This document shows positions 46,022 to 55,300 of a stretch of 64,000 nucleotides of DNA, one piece after another. The notes beneath the pieces are model-generated. The model was not told the origin of the DNA. It saw nothing but the letters and a program-made list of their open reading frames with translations, and did not search any database. Each line of letters begins with the position of its first letter. Within the stretch, counting starts at the first letter, position 1. This DNA comes from UBA964 sp031382085. GTDB taxonomy: Bacteria; Pseudomonadota; Gammaproteobacteria; Steroidobacterales; Steroidobacteraceae. The DNA is taken from the NCBI GenBank assembly GCA_031382085.1, contig JANMYM010000030.1, positions 1-64,000 on the forward strand, written 5' to 3'. The translations under genes and the position numbers were made by a program.

Positions 46022-46942
46022 ATGACCCGTTATGGATGGCCCGTTATGGATGGCTTAGTCCTGCTTGACAAGCCGCTGGGATTGTCGTCGCACAGCGCAA
46101 CTGACCGAGTCAGGAAACTGTGCGGCAACGCGCGTGCCGGCCATGTCGGCAGCCTCGACCCACTGGCGAGCGGCATGTTGCCGATCTGCCTTGGTGAGGC
46201 GACCAAGGTCGCGGGGCTGGTCGCAAGCCACGACAAGAGCTACCGCTTTACGTTGTTGTTAGGCGCGCGCACGGCCACGGGCGATGCCGAGGGCGACGTT
46301 GTCGAACGCCTGCCGGTACCGCAACTTGACCTGACAATCGTGAATCAGGTGCTGGCCGGTATGGCGGGTCCGCAGACCCAGATCCCGCCGATGTTTTCGG
46401 CGATCAAGCAGGGTGGCCAGCCGCTGTATCGACTGGCGCGCAAGGGGCAAACAGTCGAACGTGGGCCACGCAGCATCCGCATTGACCAGCTGCAATGCAC
46501 GCGGGTCACGGACGCGATTCTGGAACTTTTTGTTAGCTGCAGCAAAGGAACCTACGTCCGAGTGCTGGGCGAGGACATCGCCCGCGCCCTGGGGAGCTGC
46601 GGTCACCTCATAGCGCTGCGCCGCGACTGGGTCGAGCCCTTTCAGGGCCTGCGGATGTGGACGCTTGAGGACATCGCGGTTGCGCTCGAGGCCAACGGCC
46701 GGGATTTTCTCCTCGCGACCTCGACGGCGTTGCCTTTGATGCCCAGACTGACGCTGAATGTCGACGAAGCGCGACGGCTGCTGCAGGGGCAGACGATCAG
46801 CCGCCTGCGAGCAGCCGCGGGCACCTGCTGGCTGCAGGATGAGGTCGGCCTCGGTCTGGGCCTCGGCCACGTAGAGAGTTTGGCGTCGGATTCAGGCGCA
46901 ATCGTCCGTCCGCAAAGGATGTTTACCCAGCCTTTGCCGTAA
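46022..46942 (+). CDS. truB: tRNA pseudouridine(55) synthase TruB
   Basis: 306 residues from the ATG at 46022 (another in-frame ATG is at 46046). The catalytic Asp is in AGHVGSLDPLASGMLPICLG. Other segments are DGLVLLDKPLGLSSHSATDR, FTLLLGARTATGDAEGD, IPPMFSAIKQGGQPLYRLARKG and CSKGTYVRVLGEDIARALG. TruB makes pseudouridine 55 in the T loop of tRNAs. The start region has a 13-base near-perfect tandem repeat (CGTTATGGATGGC twice), which puts ATGs in two frames. Confidence 0.95.
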   Translation: MTRYGWPVMDGLVLLDKPLGLSSHSATDRVRKLCGNARAGHVGSLDPLASGMLPICLGEATKVAGLVASHDKSYRFTLLLGARTATGDAEGDVVERLPVPQLDLTIVNQVLAGMAGPQTQIPPMFSAIKQGGQPLYRLARKGQTVERGPRSIRIDQLQCTRVTDAILELFVSCSKGTYVRVLGEDIARALGSCGHLIALRRDWVEPFQGLRMWTLEDIAVALEANGRDFLLATSTALPLMPRLTLNVDEARRLLQGQTISRLRAAAGTCWLQDEVGLGLGLGHVESLASDSGAIVRPQRMFTQPLP

Positions 46943-46969
46943 GTCTCTGTTTATCAAAAGAATTTGGGC

Positions 46970-46998
46970 TTGTGGCGGGTGCCGCCTGCGGGTAGAAT
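46970..46998 (+). promoter_or_regulatory. Sigma-70 promoter of rpsO-pnp
   Basis: TTGTGG (46970-46975), a 17-base spacer and TAGAAT (46993-46998), with a CCGCGCCCGC discriminator. It lies 41 bases before rpsO and gives ribosomal protein S15 its own promoter inside the larger cluster. Confidence 0.6.
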
Positions 46999-47039
46999 CC
47001 GCGCCCGCAAATCAAGATAAAATTTTAGGAATTCGATAC

Positions 47040-47309
47040 ATGACATTGTCCGCGGAAAAGAAGACCGGATCGGTCTCCCAATTTCAGCGCTCACCTAACG
47101 ACACGGGTTCGCCCGAAGTGCAAATCGCACTCCTGTCGGAGCGCATCAATGGCCTCGGTGGCCATTTCACGACCCATAAAAGCGATCATGCTTCGCGTCG
47201 CGGTCTTGTGAAACTTGTTAATCAGCGCCGCAAACTTCTTGATTACCTGAAGGCTACCAAGCCGGAAAAGTACCAGGACGTTGTCGAGCGTCTGGGTCTG
47301 CGTCGCTAA
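47040..47309 (+). CDS. rpsO: 30S ribosomal protein S15
   Basis: 89 residues, the standard length. Reads MTLSAEKKTGSVSQFQRSPN, then TGSPEVQIALLSERINGL, HKSDHASRRGLVKLVNQRRK and LLDYLKATKPEKYQDVVERL. S15 binds 16S rRNA and starts assembly of the 30S platform. An intrinsic terminator follows before pnp. Confidence 0.98.
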   Translation: MTLSAEKKTGSVSQFQRSPNDTGSPEVQIALLSERINGLGGHFTTHKSDHASRRGLVKLVNQRRKLLDYLKATKPEKYQDVVERLGLRR

Positions 47310-47322
47310 CACGACGCATAGC

Positions 47323-47372
47323 AAAGGCCGCGCTAGCCTGAGCAAAGAATACAGCGCGGCCTTTCTTTTTTT
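47323..47372 (+). terminator. Intrinsic terminator between rpsO and pnp
   Basis: AAAGGCCGCGC (47323-47333) pairs over 11 bases with GCGCGGCCTTT (47354-47364), followed by a C and a T-run to 47372. The loop is about 20 bases. As in E. coli, it is probably partial, allowing pnp read-through and offering a double-stranded processing site. Confidence 0.85.
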
Positions 47373-47401
47373 CAGCTTCCAACACTTTAAGGATTCCCAA
47401 C

Positions 47402-49489
47402 GTGGCAGTTCATTCCCGCACGTTCCAGTTCGGTTCACAACAGGTCACCATCCAGACCGGCGAGCTCGCTCGCCAGGCCGCCGGATCGGTCATCGTTACC
47501 ATGGGCGACACAGTCGTGCTGTGCACGGCCTGCGTCGCCAAAGCCGCAGTGCCCGGCCGCGATTTCTTTCCGCTGACGGTCAATTACCAGGAAAAGACTT
47601 ACGCGGCCGGCCGTATCCCGGGCGGCTTCTTCAAGCGTGAAGGCCGTCCGACGGAAAAAGAAACTCTTTACTCCCGTCTGATTGATCGCCCGATCCGCCC
47701 GCTGTTCCCGGATGGTTTTTTCAACGACGTACAGGTCGTTGCCACGGTGCTGTCGCTGGATCCGCAGATCGACGCCGACGTCCCCGCCTTGCTGGGTTCA
47801 TCGGCAGCCCTGCTGCTGTCAGGCGTGCCGTTCAATGGCCCGATCGCCGCTGCGCGCGTTGGCTACAAGAATGGCCAGTATCTGCTGAACCCATCGGCTG
47901 CCGAACTGGCGGAGTCGGAATTGCACCTCGTGGTCGCGGGCACCAGGGACGCGGTACTGATGGTCGAGTCCGAAGCCAAGTGCCTGTCGGAAGACGTCAT
48001 GTTAGGTGCGGTGGTCTTCGGCCATACCGAGATGCAGGTCGCGATCAAGGCGATCAACGAAATCGCCGCCGAAGCGCGCAAAGCGCGCATGGAGTGGAAG
48101 CCCGACAGTTCGCATGCCGAGCTTGACGCCGCCGTATCCGGCCAGGCCCGCGCCGGGTTGTCGGATGCCTATCGCATCACCGAGAAGCAGGCGCGCTACG
48201 CCAAGATCAGCGAAATCAAGAAAACCGTGATCGCCACGCTGGCGAGCGGCGACGGCGCGAAATTCACCGCCAATCAAATCGGCGATGCGTTCTTCCGCCT
48301 CGAAAGCAACATCGTCCGCGAGCGGATTCTGACCGGCGAGCCGCGTATCGACGGTCGCGACGCCTTCACAGTGCGCCCGATCACCGTCAAGACCGGCGTT
48401 CTGCCGCGTACCCACGGTTCTGCGCTGTTTACGCGTGGCGAAACCCAGGCGCTGGTGGTGACTACGCTGGGCACCAGCCGCGATTCCCAGATCATCGATG
48501 CACTGGAAGGCGAGCGCCGCGAGCCTTTCATGATGCATTACAACTTCCCTCCGTTCTCGGTCGGTGAAACCGGCATGATGGGATCGCCGAAGCGCCGGGA
48601 AATCGGCCACGGTAACCTGGCGCGCCGCGGCGTCAAGGCCGTGATGCCCGACATGACCAAGTTCCCGTATGTAATCCGGGTCGTCTCGGAAATTCTCGAG
48701 TCCAATGGCTCCTCGTCCATGGCGTCGGTGTGCGGTGCGTCGCTGTCGATGATGGATGCGGGCGTACCGCTGAAGGCACCCGTGGCCGGCGTTGCCATGG
48801 GCCTGGTGCTGGATGGCAGCCGCTACAAAGTCATCACCGACATTCTCGGTGACGAAGACCACCTTGGTGACATGGATTTCAAGGTGGCCGGTACCAAAGA
48901 AGGTATCACCGCGCTGCAGATGGATATCAAAGTCGAAGGCATTACGCCTGAGATCATGAAAGTCGCGCTGGCGCAGGCGAAAGATGGTCGCCTGCATATT
49001 CTCGGCGAGATGAACAAGGTTCTGTCCACGACGCGCGAGAAGATGTCCGATTACGCGCCCAGCATCATCACGTTGAAAATTGATCCCGAGAAGATCCGCG
49101 ATGTCATCGGCAAGGGCGGCGCGGTCATTCGCGCCATCACCGAGGAGACCGGCACCACCATCGATATCGAAAGTGACGGCACGGTCAAGATCGCTTCGGT
49201 CAGCGGCGCGGCCGGCCGCGAAGCGCTGCGTCGGGTCGAGCTGATCACGGCCGATGTTGAAGTCGGCGCGGTTTACGAAGGCAAGGTGGCGCGGCTGATG
49301 GATTTCGGCGCCTTTGTCACGATCCTGCCCGGCCGCGACGGCCTGGTGCACATCTCGCAGATTTCCAGCGAGCGGGTCGAGCGCGTGTCCGACAAGCTGA
49401 AGGAAGGCGATTCGGTGCGCGTCAAGGTGCTGGAAGTCGACCGCCAGGGTCGTGTGCGCCTCTCGATGAAGGACGTCGACGCCGCCTAA
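47402..49489 (+). CDS. pnp: Polyribonucleotide nucleotidyltransferase (PNPase)
   Basis: 695 residues, GTG start at 47402. Two RNase PH domains flank an alpha-helical domain: the first holds GDTVVLCTACVAKAAVPGRD and PGGFFKREGRPTEKETLYSR, the second holds LPRTHGSALFTRGETQALVV and NFPPFSVGE. The C-terminal KH domain (IRDVIGKGGAVIRAITEETG) and S1 domain (GKVARLMDFGAFVTILPGRD) are present. PNPase is a 3'-5' phosphorolytic exonuclease. Confidence 0.98.
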   Translation: MAVHSRTFQFGSQQVTIQTGELARQAAGSVIVTMGDTVVLCTACVAKAAVPGRDFFPLTVNYQEKTYAAGRIPGGFFKREGRPTEKETLYSRLIDRPIRPLFPDGFFNDVQVVATVLSLDPQIDADVPALLGSSAALLLSGVPFNGPIAAARVGYKNGQYLLNPSAAELAESELHLVVAGTRDAVLMVESEAKCLSEDVMLGAVVFGHTEMQVAIKAINEIAAEARKARMEWKPDSSHAELDAAVSGQARAGLSDAYRITEKQARYAKISEIKKTVIATLASGDGAKFTANQIGDAFFRLESNIVRERILTGEPRIDGRDAFTVRPITVKTGVLPRTHGSALFTRGETQALVVTTLGTSRDSQIIDALEGERREPFMMHYNFPPFSVGETGMMGSPKRREIGHGNLARRGVKAVMPDMTKFPYVIRVVSEILESNGSSSMASVCGASLSMMDAGVPLKAPVAGVAMGLVLDGSRYKVITDILGDEDHLGDMDFKVAGTKEGITALQMDIKVEGITPEIMKVALAQAKDGRLHILGEMNKVLSTTREKMSDYAPSIITLKIDPEKIRDVIGKGGAVIRAITEETGTTIDIESDGTVKIASVSGAAGREALRRVELITADVEVGAVYEGKVARLMDFGAFVTILPGRDGLVHISQISSERVERVSDKLKEGDSVRVKVLEVDRQGRVRLSMKDVDAA

Positions 49490-49514
49490 CAGGCCGCCTT
49501 AGCAGGCTAGCTGT

Positions 49515-49548
49515 GCGGGTTCACAGGGTTGCAGGCCCGTGAACCCGC
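49515..49548. terminator. Hairpin between convergent pnp and phaR
   Basis: GCGGGTTCAC (49515-49524) pairs perfectly over 10 bases with GTGAACCCGC (49539-49548) around a 14-base loop. There is no T-run, but the position between two convergent genes suggests a bidirectional termination or RNA-stabilising element. Confidence 0.5.
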
Positions 49549-49551
49549 GCG

Positions 49552-50019
49552 CTACTTGTCGTTGTCCTTGCCGCCGCCTAACAACGTGCGGAAAATGTCG
49601 TCCTGAACCGCTCGCCAGCGCTGATAGTTCTTTTGCGCGATCTGGGTGACTGCGTCAACCGGATCGACGCCGACCACACTACGCACTTTGTCGCGGATCT
49701 CGCGTTGCTGCGCATCGAACAGCTTCAGGCTCTGTTCCAGGTAGCTGCCAACTACGCTCTGCATGTTGCCGCCATAGGAACGGATGATCTGCGACAGGAA
49801 GTCGCGGCTCATCACCGGTTCCGACGCATGTTCCTGTTCCGAGATCACCTGCAAGAGGATGCTGCGCGTGATGTCATCCTGCGTGGTCTTGTCCAGTACC
49901 ACGAAATCGATGCGATCGATTACCAGTTTGCGGATGTCGGCGAGCGTGATATAGCGGCTCTCGGCGGTGTCATACAACCGCCGATTCGGGTATTTCTTGA
50001 TCACCCTCGGCTCAGCCAT
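49552..50019 (-). CDS. phaR: Polyhydroxyalkanoate synthesis regulator PhaR-like protein
   Basis: 155 residues from the ATG at 50019. The N-terminal PHB/PHA accumulation regulator DNA-binding domain is clear: RVIKKYPNRRLYDTAESRY, ITLADIRKLV and DFVVLDKTTQDDITRSILLQ. A PHB_acc-type helical region follows (SRDFLSQIIRSYGG, VGSYLEQSLKLFDAQQ). PhaR proteins control PHA granule genes and bind the polymer. No pha genes lie in the window, so the target is inferred from family only. Confidence 0.85.
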   Translation of the reverse strand: MAEPRVIKKYPNRRLYDTAESRYITLADIRKLVIDRIDFVVLDKTTQDDITRSILLQVISEQEHASEPVMSRDFLSQIIRSYGGNMQSVVGSYLEQSLKLFDAQQREIRDKVRSVVGVDPVDAVTQIAQKNYQRWRAVQDDIFRTLLGGGKDNDK

Positions 50020-50063
50020 GCGCCTACGATAGTACAGCCGGGGCAAAACCCCAAGCAGATTTG

Positions 50064-50918
50064 TTAGCGTGGTGCCGCCATCGACCGGATACCGGCAAAT
50101 TTTGCCGGGGACCAATGACGGATGGCATGCTCGAGAATGGTACTTGTCTGGACTTGGTCCAAATCGACCGGTGTCTGCTGCTGCAACAGCCTGAGCGCGG
50201 CAATCAGCTCGTGCCGGGCTTGCTGAGGCTCGCCAACCGCGACACTGTGCCGCGCCTTGGCGAGCTTGCCGCCGTCCGCCTCGGTAATCACCGGCGCATG
50301 GGCATAGCGTGGCGTCCGGGCGCCCAATGCCTGGTAAATGCGTCGTTGAGCTGCAGTGCTGCCCAGCAGGTCCGCGCCACGCACAACGTCAGTGATGCCG
50401 CTCGCCAGATCGTCCACCATGACGGTGAGGTGATAGGCAAAGATGCCGTCCCGGCGTTTGACCATGCAGTCCCGCAATCCAGTATCGTCGGCTGCTATCG
50501 CGCCCTGCCAGCGGTCAAGCCAATCCGATTGGAAGTCGCTCAGGTCGAGGCGTAGCGCCGCAGGCTCCGTCACCCACCGTTCACGACAGCGACCGACGCA
50601 CGCTTGCTCGGCGTCATCTGAAGCGTCGGCAGCGGCGGCTGCGCGCAGCGTGTGGCGTGAGCAATCACAGGCGAAAACCAGGCAGCCCTTCTGCAACTGC
50701 CGCAGGGCATGCTGATACTCGGGCAGATGCTGGGACTGGTAGCGGATCACGCCATCCCACGAGAGCCCAAGATTCGTTAGCTGTCGGACGATCAATGCAT
50801 CGCACCCGGGTCGCACCCTTGGCTGGTCGAGGTCGTCCATGCGCAGCAGCCAGCGGCCGCCTGCGGCGCGCGCATCGAGATAACTGGCGAGTGCGGCGAC
50901 CAGCGAGCCCAGGTGCAA
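50064..50918 (-). CDS. gluQ: Glutamyl-Q tRNA(Asp) synthetase; true N-terminus uncertain
   Basis: Product of the GluQ (YadB) family, which adds glutamate to queuosine of tRNA-Asp. Visible segments are HLGS (class I signature), ASYLDARAAGGRWLLRMDDLD, CDCSR with further Cys (zinc site), and LLGSTAAQRRIYQAL. The first usable start in frame is TTG at 50918, but the conserved N-terminal strand YVGRFAPTPNGPLHLGS is encoded in the same frame directly upstream (50916-50954) with no ATG, GTG or TTG before a stop at 51057. Initiation is therefore unusual or the sequence contains an indel. It follows dksA by a few codons, the order found in many Proteobacteria. Confidence 0.85.
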   Translation of the reverse strand: MHLGSLVAALASYLDARAAGGRWLLRMDDLDQPRVRPGCDALIVRQLTNLGLSWDGVIRYQSQHLPEYQHALRQLQKGCLVFACDCSRHTLRAAAAADASDDAEQACVGRCRERWVTEPAALRLDLSDFQSDWLDRWQGAIAADDTGLRDCMVKRRDGIFAYHLTVMVDDLASGITDVVRGADLLGSTAAQRRIYQALGARTPRYAHAPVITEADGGKLAKARHSVAVGEPQQARHELIAALRLLQQQTPVDLDQVQTSTILEHAIRHWSPAKFAGIRSMAAPR

Positions 50919-50976
50919 TGGGCCGTTGGGAGTCGGCGCAAAGCGGCCGACATAGGGAGCAAAAGTGCTGCCGGCG

Positions 50977-51825
50977 CTAGCGGTAGCGGTCGTCGCGGTC
51001 GCCGTATTGTTTCTCGCGCCGTTCGCGCCGCTCCTGCGCTTCGAGTGACAACGTCGCTACCGGCCGTGCCTCCAGTCGCTTGATGCCAATTTCTTCACCG
51101 GTCTCGAGGCAGTAACCGTAGCTGCCGTCCTCGATGCGTTGCAGCGCTTCATCAATCTTGCGAATCAGCTTGCGCTCGCGATCGCGGGTGCGTAGCTCCA
51201 GGCTGAATTCTTCTTCCTGGGTCGCGCGATCATTGGGGTCCGGGAAATTGGCCGCTTCATCCTTCATGTGGGTTACGGTGCGATCGACTTCGCGCATCAA
51301 GTCTGTTTTCCAGGTGCCCAGGATCTCGCGAAAGTGCCCGAGCTGTTCCTTGCTCATGTACTGCTCGCCGCGTTGTGCGATGTACGGGGTGACATTGCGC
51401 GGGCCCGAAAGCAGATTGTTGTCGCCGTCCGTGTCCTCGCCATCCGCCGCGTCATGGACCGGACGGGTGGCGCGCGCCGGCATTGCTACTGCCACAGTCT
51501 CACGAGCCGCTGGCGCTCTGGGCTGCGGCTTCTTCGCGGGCGCGGCCGCGACCACCACCGCCGGCTGCGGGACGGGGACCGATTTTGGAGGCAATTTCGG
51601 CGCCACTTTGGCAGCAGGCGCACTCTTGGCCGTGGGCTTGGCTACTGATTTAGACAGATGTTTGGGTTCGTGAACCACAGGCTTGTGCGCGCCGCCCTTG
51701 GTTGGCAGCGCCTTGGCGCTGGCTTTAGGCGCAGGTTTTGCGTGCACCTTGGGCGCAACCTTGCGCGCAGGGGCTCTGGCCTTGGTGGACTTGGCGGGTT
51801 TTGCAGCTGGCTTCTTCGTGGGCAT
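50977..51825 (-). CDS. dksA: DksA-family RNA polymerase-binding factor with Ala/Lys/Pro-rich N-terminal tail
   Basis: 282 residues from the ATG at 51825. Residues 1-125 are low complexity, rich in Lys, Ala and Pro, like histone H1-type tails. Residues 140-282 are a DksA domain: YMSKEQLGHFREILGTWK, the coiled-coil tip DPNDRA (196-201) with the two Asp and Ala needed for activity in E. coli DksA, then EEEFSLELRTRDRERKL and IGIKRLEARP. The four zinc Cys are replaced by C239, T242, S260 and A263 (C-x2-T-x17-S-x2-A), the pattern described for the zinc-independent paralogue DksA2 of Pseudomonas aeruginosa. DksA and ppGpp reset transcription in starvation. Confidence 0.93.
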   Translation of the reverse strand: MPTKKPAAKPAKSTKARAPARKVAPKVHAKPAPKASAKALPTKGGAHKPVVHEPKHLSKSVAKPTAKSAPAAKVAPKLPPKSVPVPQPAVVVAAAPAKKPQPRAPAARETVAVAMPARATRPVHDAADGEDTDGDNNLLSGPRNVTPYIAQRGEQYMSKEQLGHFREILGTWKTDLMREVDRTVTHMKDEAANFPDPNDRATQEEEFSLELRTRDRERKLIRKIDEALQRIEDGSYGYCLETGEEIGIKRLEARPVATLSLEAQERRERREKQYGDRDDRYR

Positions 51826-51867
51826 TTTACCCCCTGTTAAACGGAGGCCCGGAAAAAAGGACGCGGG

Positions 51868-51895
51868 ATTATACCGGCGACTCTTGCCGCGTCCA
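51868..51895 (-). promoter_or_regulatory. Promoter of dksA overlapping the queF stop
   Basis: On the minus strand TGGACG, a 16-base spacer and a perfect TATAAT (51873-51868). The -10 overlaps the queF stop codon (51869-51871), and the start of dksA is about 40 bases downstream. A T6 tract follows the -10 within the untranslated leader. Confidence 0.6.
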
Positions 51896-52252
51896 GCCGT
51901 CTTTTCGATGCGTGACGACAATTGTCGTGTAGATGCCCCCACGAACGTTAAATCGCGCCTTGAGTTCCAGGAAACGCGGCTCCAAAACCTTGATCAGCTG
52001 GCCGGCGATTTCATTGCTGATTGCTTCATGGAAGGCGCCGCGGTCCCGCAATGACCACAGGTACAGCTTCAGGGACTTCAATTCCACACAGCGCTGATCT
52101 GGCACATAAACCAGCTTCAGAGTGGCAAAATCGGGCTGGCCGGTCTTCGGGCACAGGCAGGTGAACTCCGGCATGTGCATGCGGATGTCGTAATCGCGTT
52201 CTGGATGCGGATTCGGGAATGTTTCGATCATGTGCAGTGGTTGCGTACTCAT
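51869..52252 (-). CDS. queF: NADPH-dependent 7-cyano-7-deazaguanine reductase QueF
   Basis: 127 residues, the short unimodular (type I) form. QueF reduces preQ0 to preQ1 in queuosine synthesis. The catalytic Cys is in EFTCLCPKTGQPDFA, the QueF motif is in VELKSLKLYLWSLRDRGAFHE, and the C-terminal strand carries FNVRGGIYTTIVV. GluQ, two genes away, also acts on queuosine-containing tRNA, which fits the neighbourhood. It is transcribed divergently from smc. Confidence 0.95.
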   Translation of the reverse strand: MSTQPLHMIETFPNPHPERDYDIRMHMPEFTCLCPKTGQPDFATLKLVYVPDQRCVELKSLKLYLWSLRDRGAFHEAISNEIAGQLIKVLEPRFLELKARFNVRGGIYTTIVVTHRKDGWTRQESPV

Positions 52253-52312
52253 CGTGCGAATAATTTACACTACCGACAACTGATTGCCGCCTGGAGCAGG
52301 GGAAAAAGACGC

Positions 52313-55300
52313 ATGCGGCTGGTACGAATCAAACTGGCGGGTTTTAAGTCCTTCGTGGACCCTACCGCAATTGCGTTTCCGAGCAATTTAACGGGCGTTG
52401 TCGGCCCCAATGGCTGCGGCAAATCAAATGTCATTGACGCGGTGCGCTGGGTCATGGGCGAGCTGTCGGCCAAGCACCTGCGCGGCGACAGCATGGCGGA
52501 CGTTATTTTTAACGGTTCCAACGCGCGCAAGCCGGTAGGCACCGCATCGGTAGAGCTGGTGTTCGACAATGCCGATGGCAAGATCAGCGGGCCCTACGCG
52601 GCGTACAGCGAAGTGTCGCTACGCCGTCAGGTGTCGCGCGACGGCAGTTCGAACTATTTCATCAATGGCGCGCGCTGCCGGCGAAAAGACATTACCCAGT
52701 TGTTCCTCGGTACCGGGTTGGGTTCGCGCAGCTACGCCATCATTGAACAGGGCATGATATCGCGCGTCATCGAGGCCAAGACTGAAGACATGCGCGCGTT
52801 CGTGGAGGAGGCGGCCGGCATTTCCCGCTACAAGGAGCGGCGCCGCGAAACCGAAGCCCGGATTCGCGATACGCGCGAAAATCTGGAGCGCCTGCAGGAC
52901 GTCCGGGACGAAGTCGACAAGCAGATCCGTCATCTGCAGCGCCAGGCCGCCACCGCGCGGCGCTATCAGGCGCTCAAGGATGAAGAGCGCAAACTGCATG
53001 CGGAATTGCTGGCGCTGCGGCTGCGCGAGCTCGACAGCGGCAGCGAAGTGCAGGATTCGGCGGTGCGCGCCGGCGATATCGCTCTGCAAGCGGCACTGGC
53101 GGAATTGCGCGCCAGCGAAGCTGCGCTGGAAACGCAGCGGCAGTTTCAAGGCGAAACCAGCGAACGCGTCAGCCAGGTACAGGGCCGTTATTACTCGCTC
53201 GGCGCTGACGTATCACGCCACGAACAGCAGATTCAGCACACCCGCGAGATGCGCGAGCGGCAGCGTGCGGAACTGGCGCAGCTGCGCAACTCGATCGGCG
53301 AATTGGCCAGTCACGTCGCGCGTGACGAATCCGATCTGGTCACGATCCGCAATGAACTCGAGACTTTGGCGCCCGGTCTGGCGCAGGCGGGTGCGTCCGA
53401 TCAGGCAGCGCGCACTGCATTGTCAGCTGCCGAGGCGGGCCTGCAGCAGGCGCAGCACTCCTGGGAGGAGTTCAATGCCGGGCTGGGTGCGGCGCGGCAG
53501 ACGGTGCAGGTCGAGCGTGCCCGCATCGAGCAACTGGAAAATCAGATTCGACGCCTGCAGGCGCAGGCCGACCGGCTGTCATTGGAGCGTGACGCGCTCG
53601 CGACCCAGGAAGCCAATGCGTTGTTAGGTGATCTGGCATCGCGCGAGTCCATGGCGCGTCGTGCCAGCGAGGGCCTCACAGCCGCGCTCACTGCCGCGTT
53701 AGGCGATGTCCAGTCGACGCGCGCAAATCAACTGCGGCTGGAAACCGAGCTTGAGTCGGCGCGACTGCGCCGCGAAAAAGCGCGCGCTGAAATGCTGTCG
53801 GTCGAGGCTTTGCAGCAGGCGGCGCTGCGCCGCGCCGAGGGCAATGCCGCTGGCTGGCTGGCGACGCACGGCCTGGCGCAGAAAGCGCGCCTCGCCGAGA
53901 ACCTCAGTGTCGACGCCGGCTGGGAGCGCGCGGTGGAGACCGTGCTCGGTGACTATCTGGAAGCCGTGTGCGTCGATGGTTTCGACAGCCTGCAGGAAGC
54001 GCTGGCGGGCCTGGGCGATGGGCGGCTCGCTTTACTGGACACCGCCGGCGGCAGTGCCGCCGCCAGTGCCGGCAGCCTCGCCGAGCGGGCGCGCGGACCC
54101 GCGGCGGTGCTTGATTTGTTAGGCCGTGTGCGCACCGCCGGCTCGCTGGCGGAGGCTCTGGCACAGCGCAGCCGGCTTGCAGGCGGCGAGTCGCTGGTTA
54201 CGGCGCGCGGTGAGTGGCTGGGGCGCAACTGGCTGCGCGTTAATCGCGGCGCCGGTGGCCACGAAGGCGTGCTCGAGCGTGAGCATCGACTCAAGGATCT
54301 GCGTTCGCTTTGCCAGGGCTGCGACGGCCAGGTCACGATAATTGAGCAGACGCTGGTCGATGTGCGGCAGACGCTGCTGGCGGCGGAGCGGCAGCGCGAC
54401 GCCACCCAGGAGCAAATTCAGAGCGCGCATCGCGATCACAGCGAGCTGCTTGGTCAATTGGAAGCATCGCGCGCACGGTCGCAGGAAACGGTGCAGCGCC
54501 GGCAGCGACTAGAAAACGAAAGCGCAGAAGTCCTGCGCGAGCGTGATGAAACCCAGGCGGCGTTGACACGTGCGCACGCAGAGCTCGAACGCGGGCTGGC
54601 GGTACTGGGTGAACTCGATCAGCGGCAGCCCGAATTGATCGCTGAACGCGAGACCCGTCGGGACGATCTGCAGCGCTGCCGCGCCAGCGCAGAGCGGACG
54701 CAGCTGGTGCTGCGCGATTTGATGATCCGCAGCGAAGGCCGCCGTTCGTCTGAAACCTCACTGGCTCTCGGACTCGGGCGCATGGCCGAGCAGCGCCAGC
54801 AACTCGATGTCCGCGTGCTCGGTCTGGAATCCGAATTGGTGGTCTGTGATGCGCCGATCGTCGAGCTTGAAGGCGAATTGCAGGGTTTGTTAGCTCAGCG
54901 ACTGGACGTCGAGGCCGAGTTCGCGGCGGTGCGCCGCGCTCAGGACGAAGCGGACTCCGAAATGCGCCGGCTGGATGAGCAGCGCGTGAGTGGTGAGCAG
55001 CGCGTGAGCGAAACGCGCACGGGTCTCGAGACCGCGCGAATGACCGCCCAGGAGACCCGGGTCCGGCGCGAGTCCATCGCTGAGCAGTTTGCGGCGACTA
55101 ATTTCGTGCTGGCCGAGGTGCTGGCGGGACTGGCTGAGGCGGCTAACACAATCGACTGGGACACGGCACTGGCGGAGCGCCGCCAGGACATCGAAAAGCT
55201 GGGCCAGGTCAACCTAGCCGCCATCGATGAGCTGCGTGACAATACGCAGCGCAAGGAGTACCTCGACAGCCAATACACCGATCTGACTTCGGCGCTCGAT

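Noticed and set aside
48002..49351. Long minus-strand open frame opposite pnp (about 449 residues)
   Set aside because: It lies entirely antisense to a clear PNPase; such frames are common in high-GC genes and it has no recognisable domain.
50951..50953. ATG in the gluQ N-terminal region
   Set aside because: It is out of frame with the conserved GluQ sequence and would produce an unrelated peptide.
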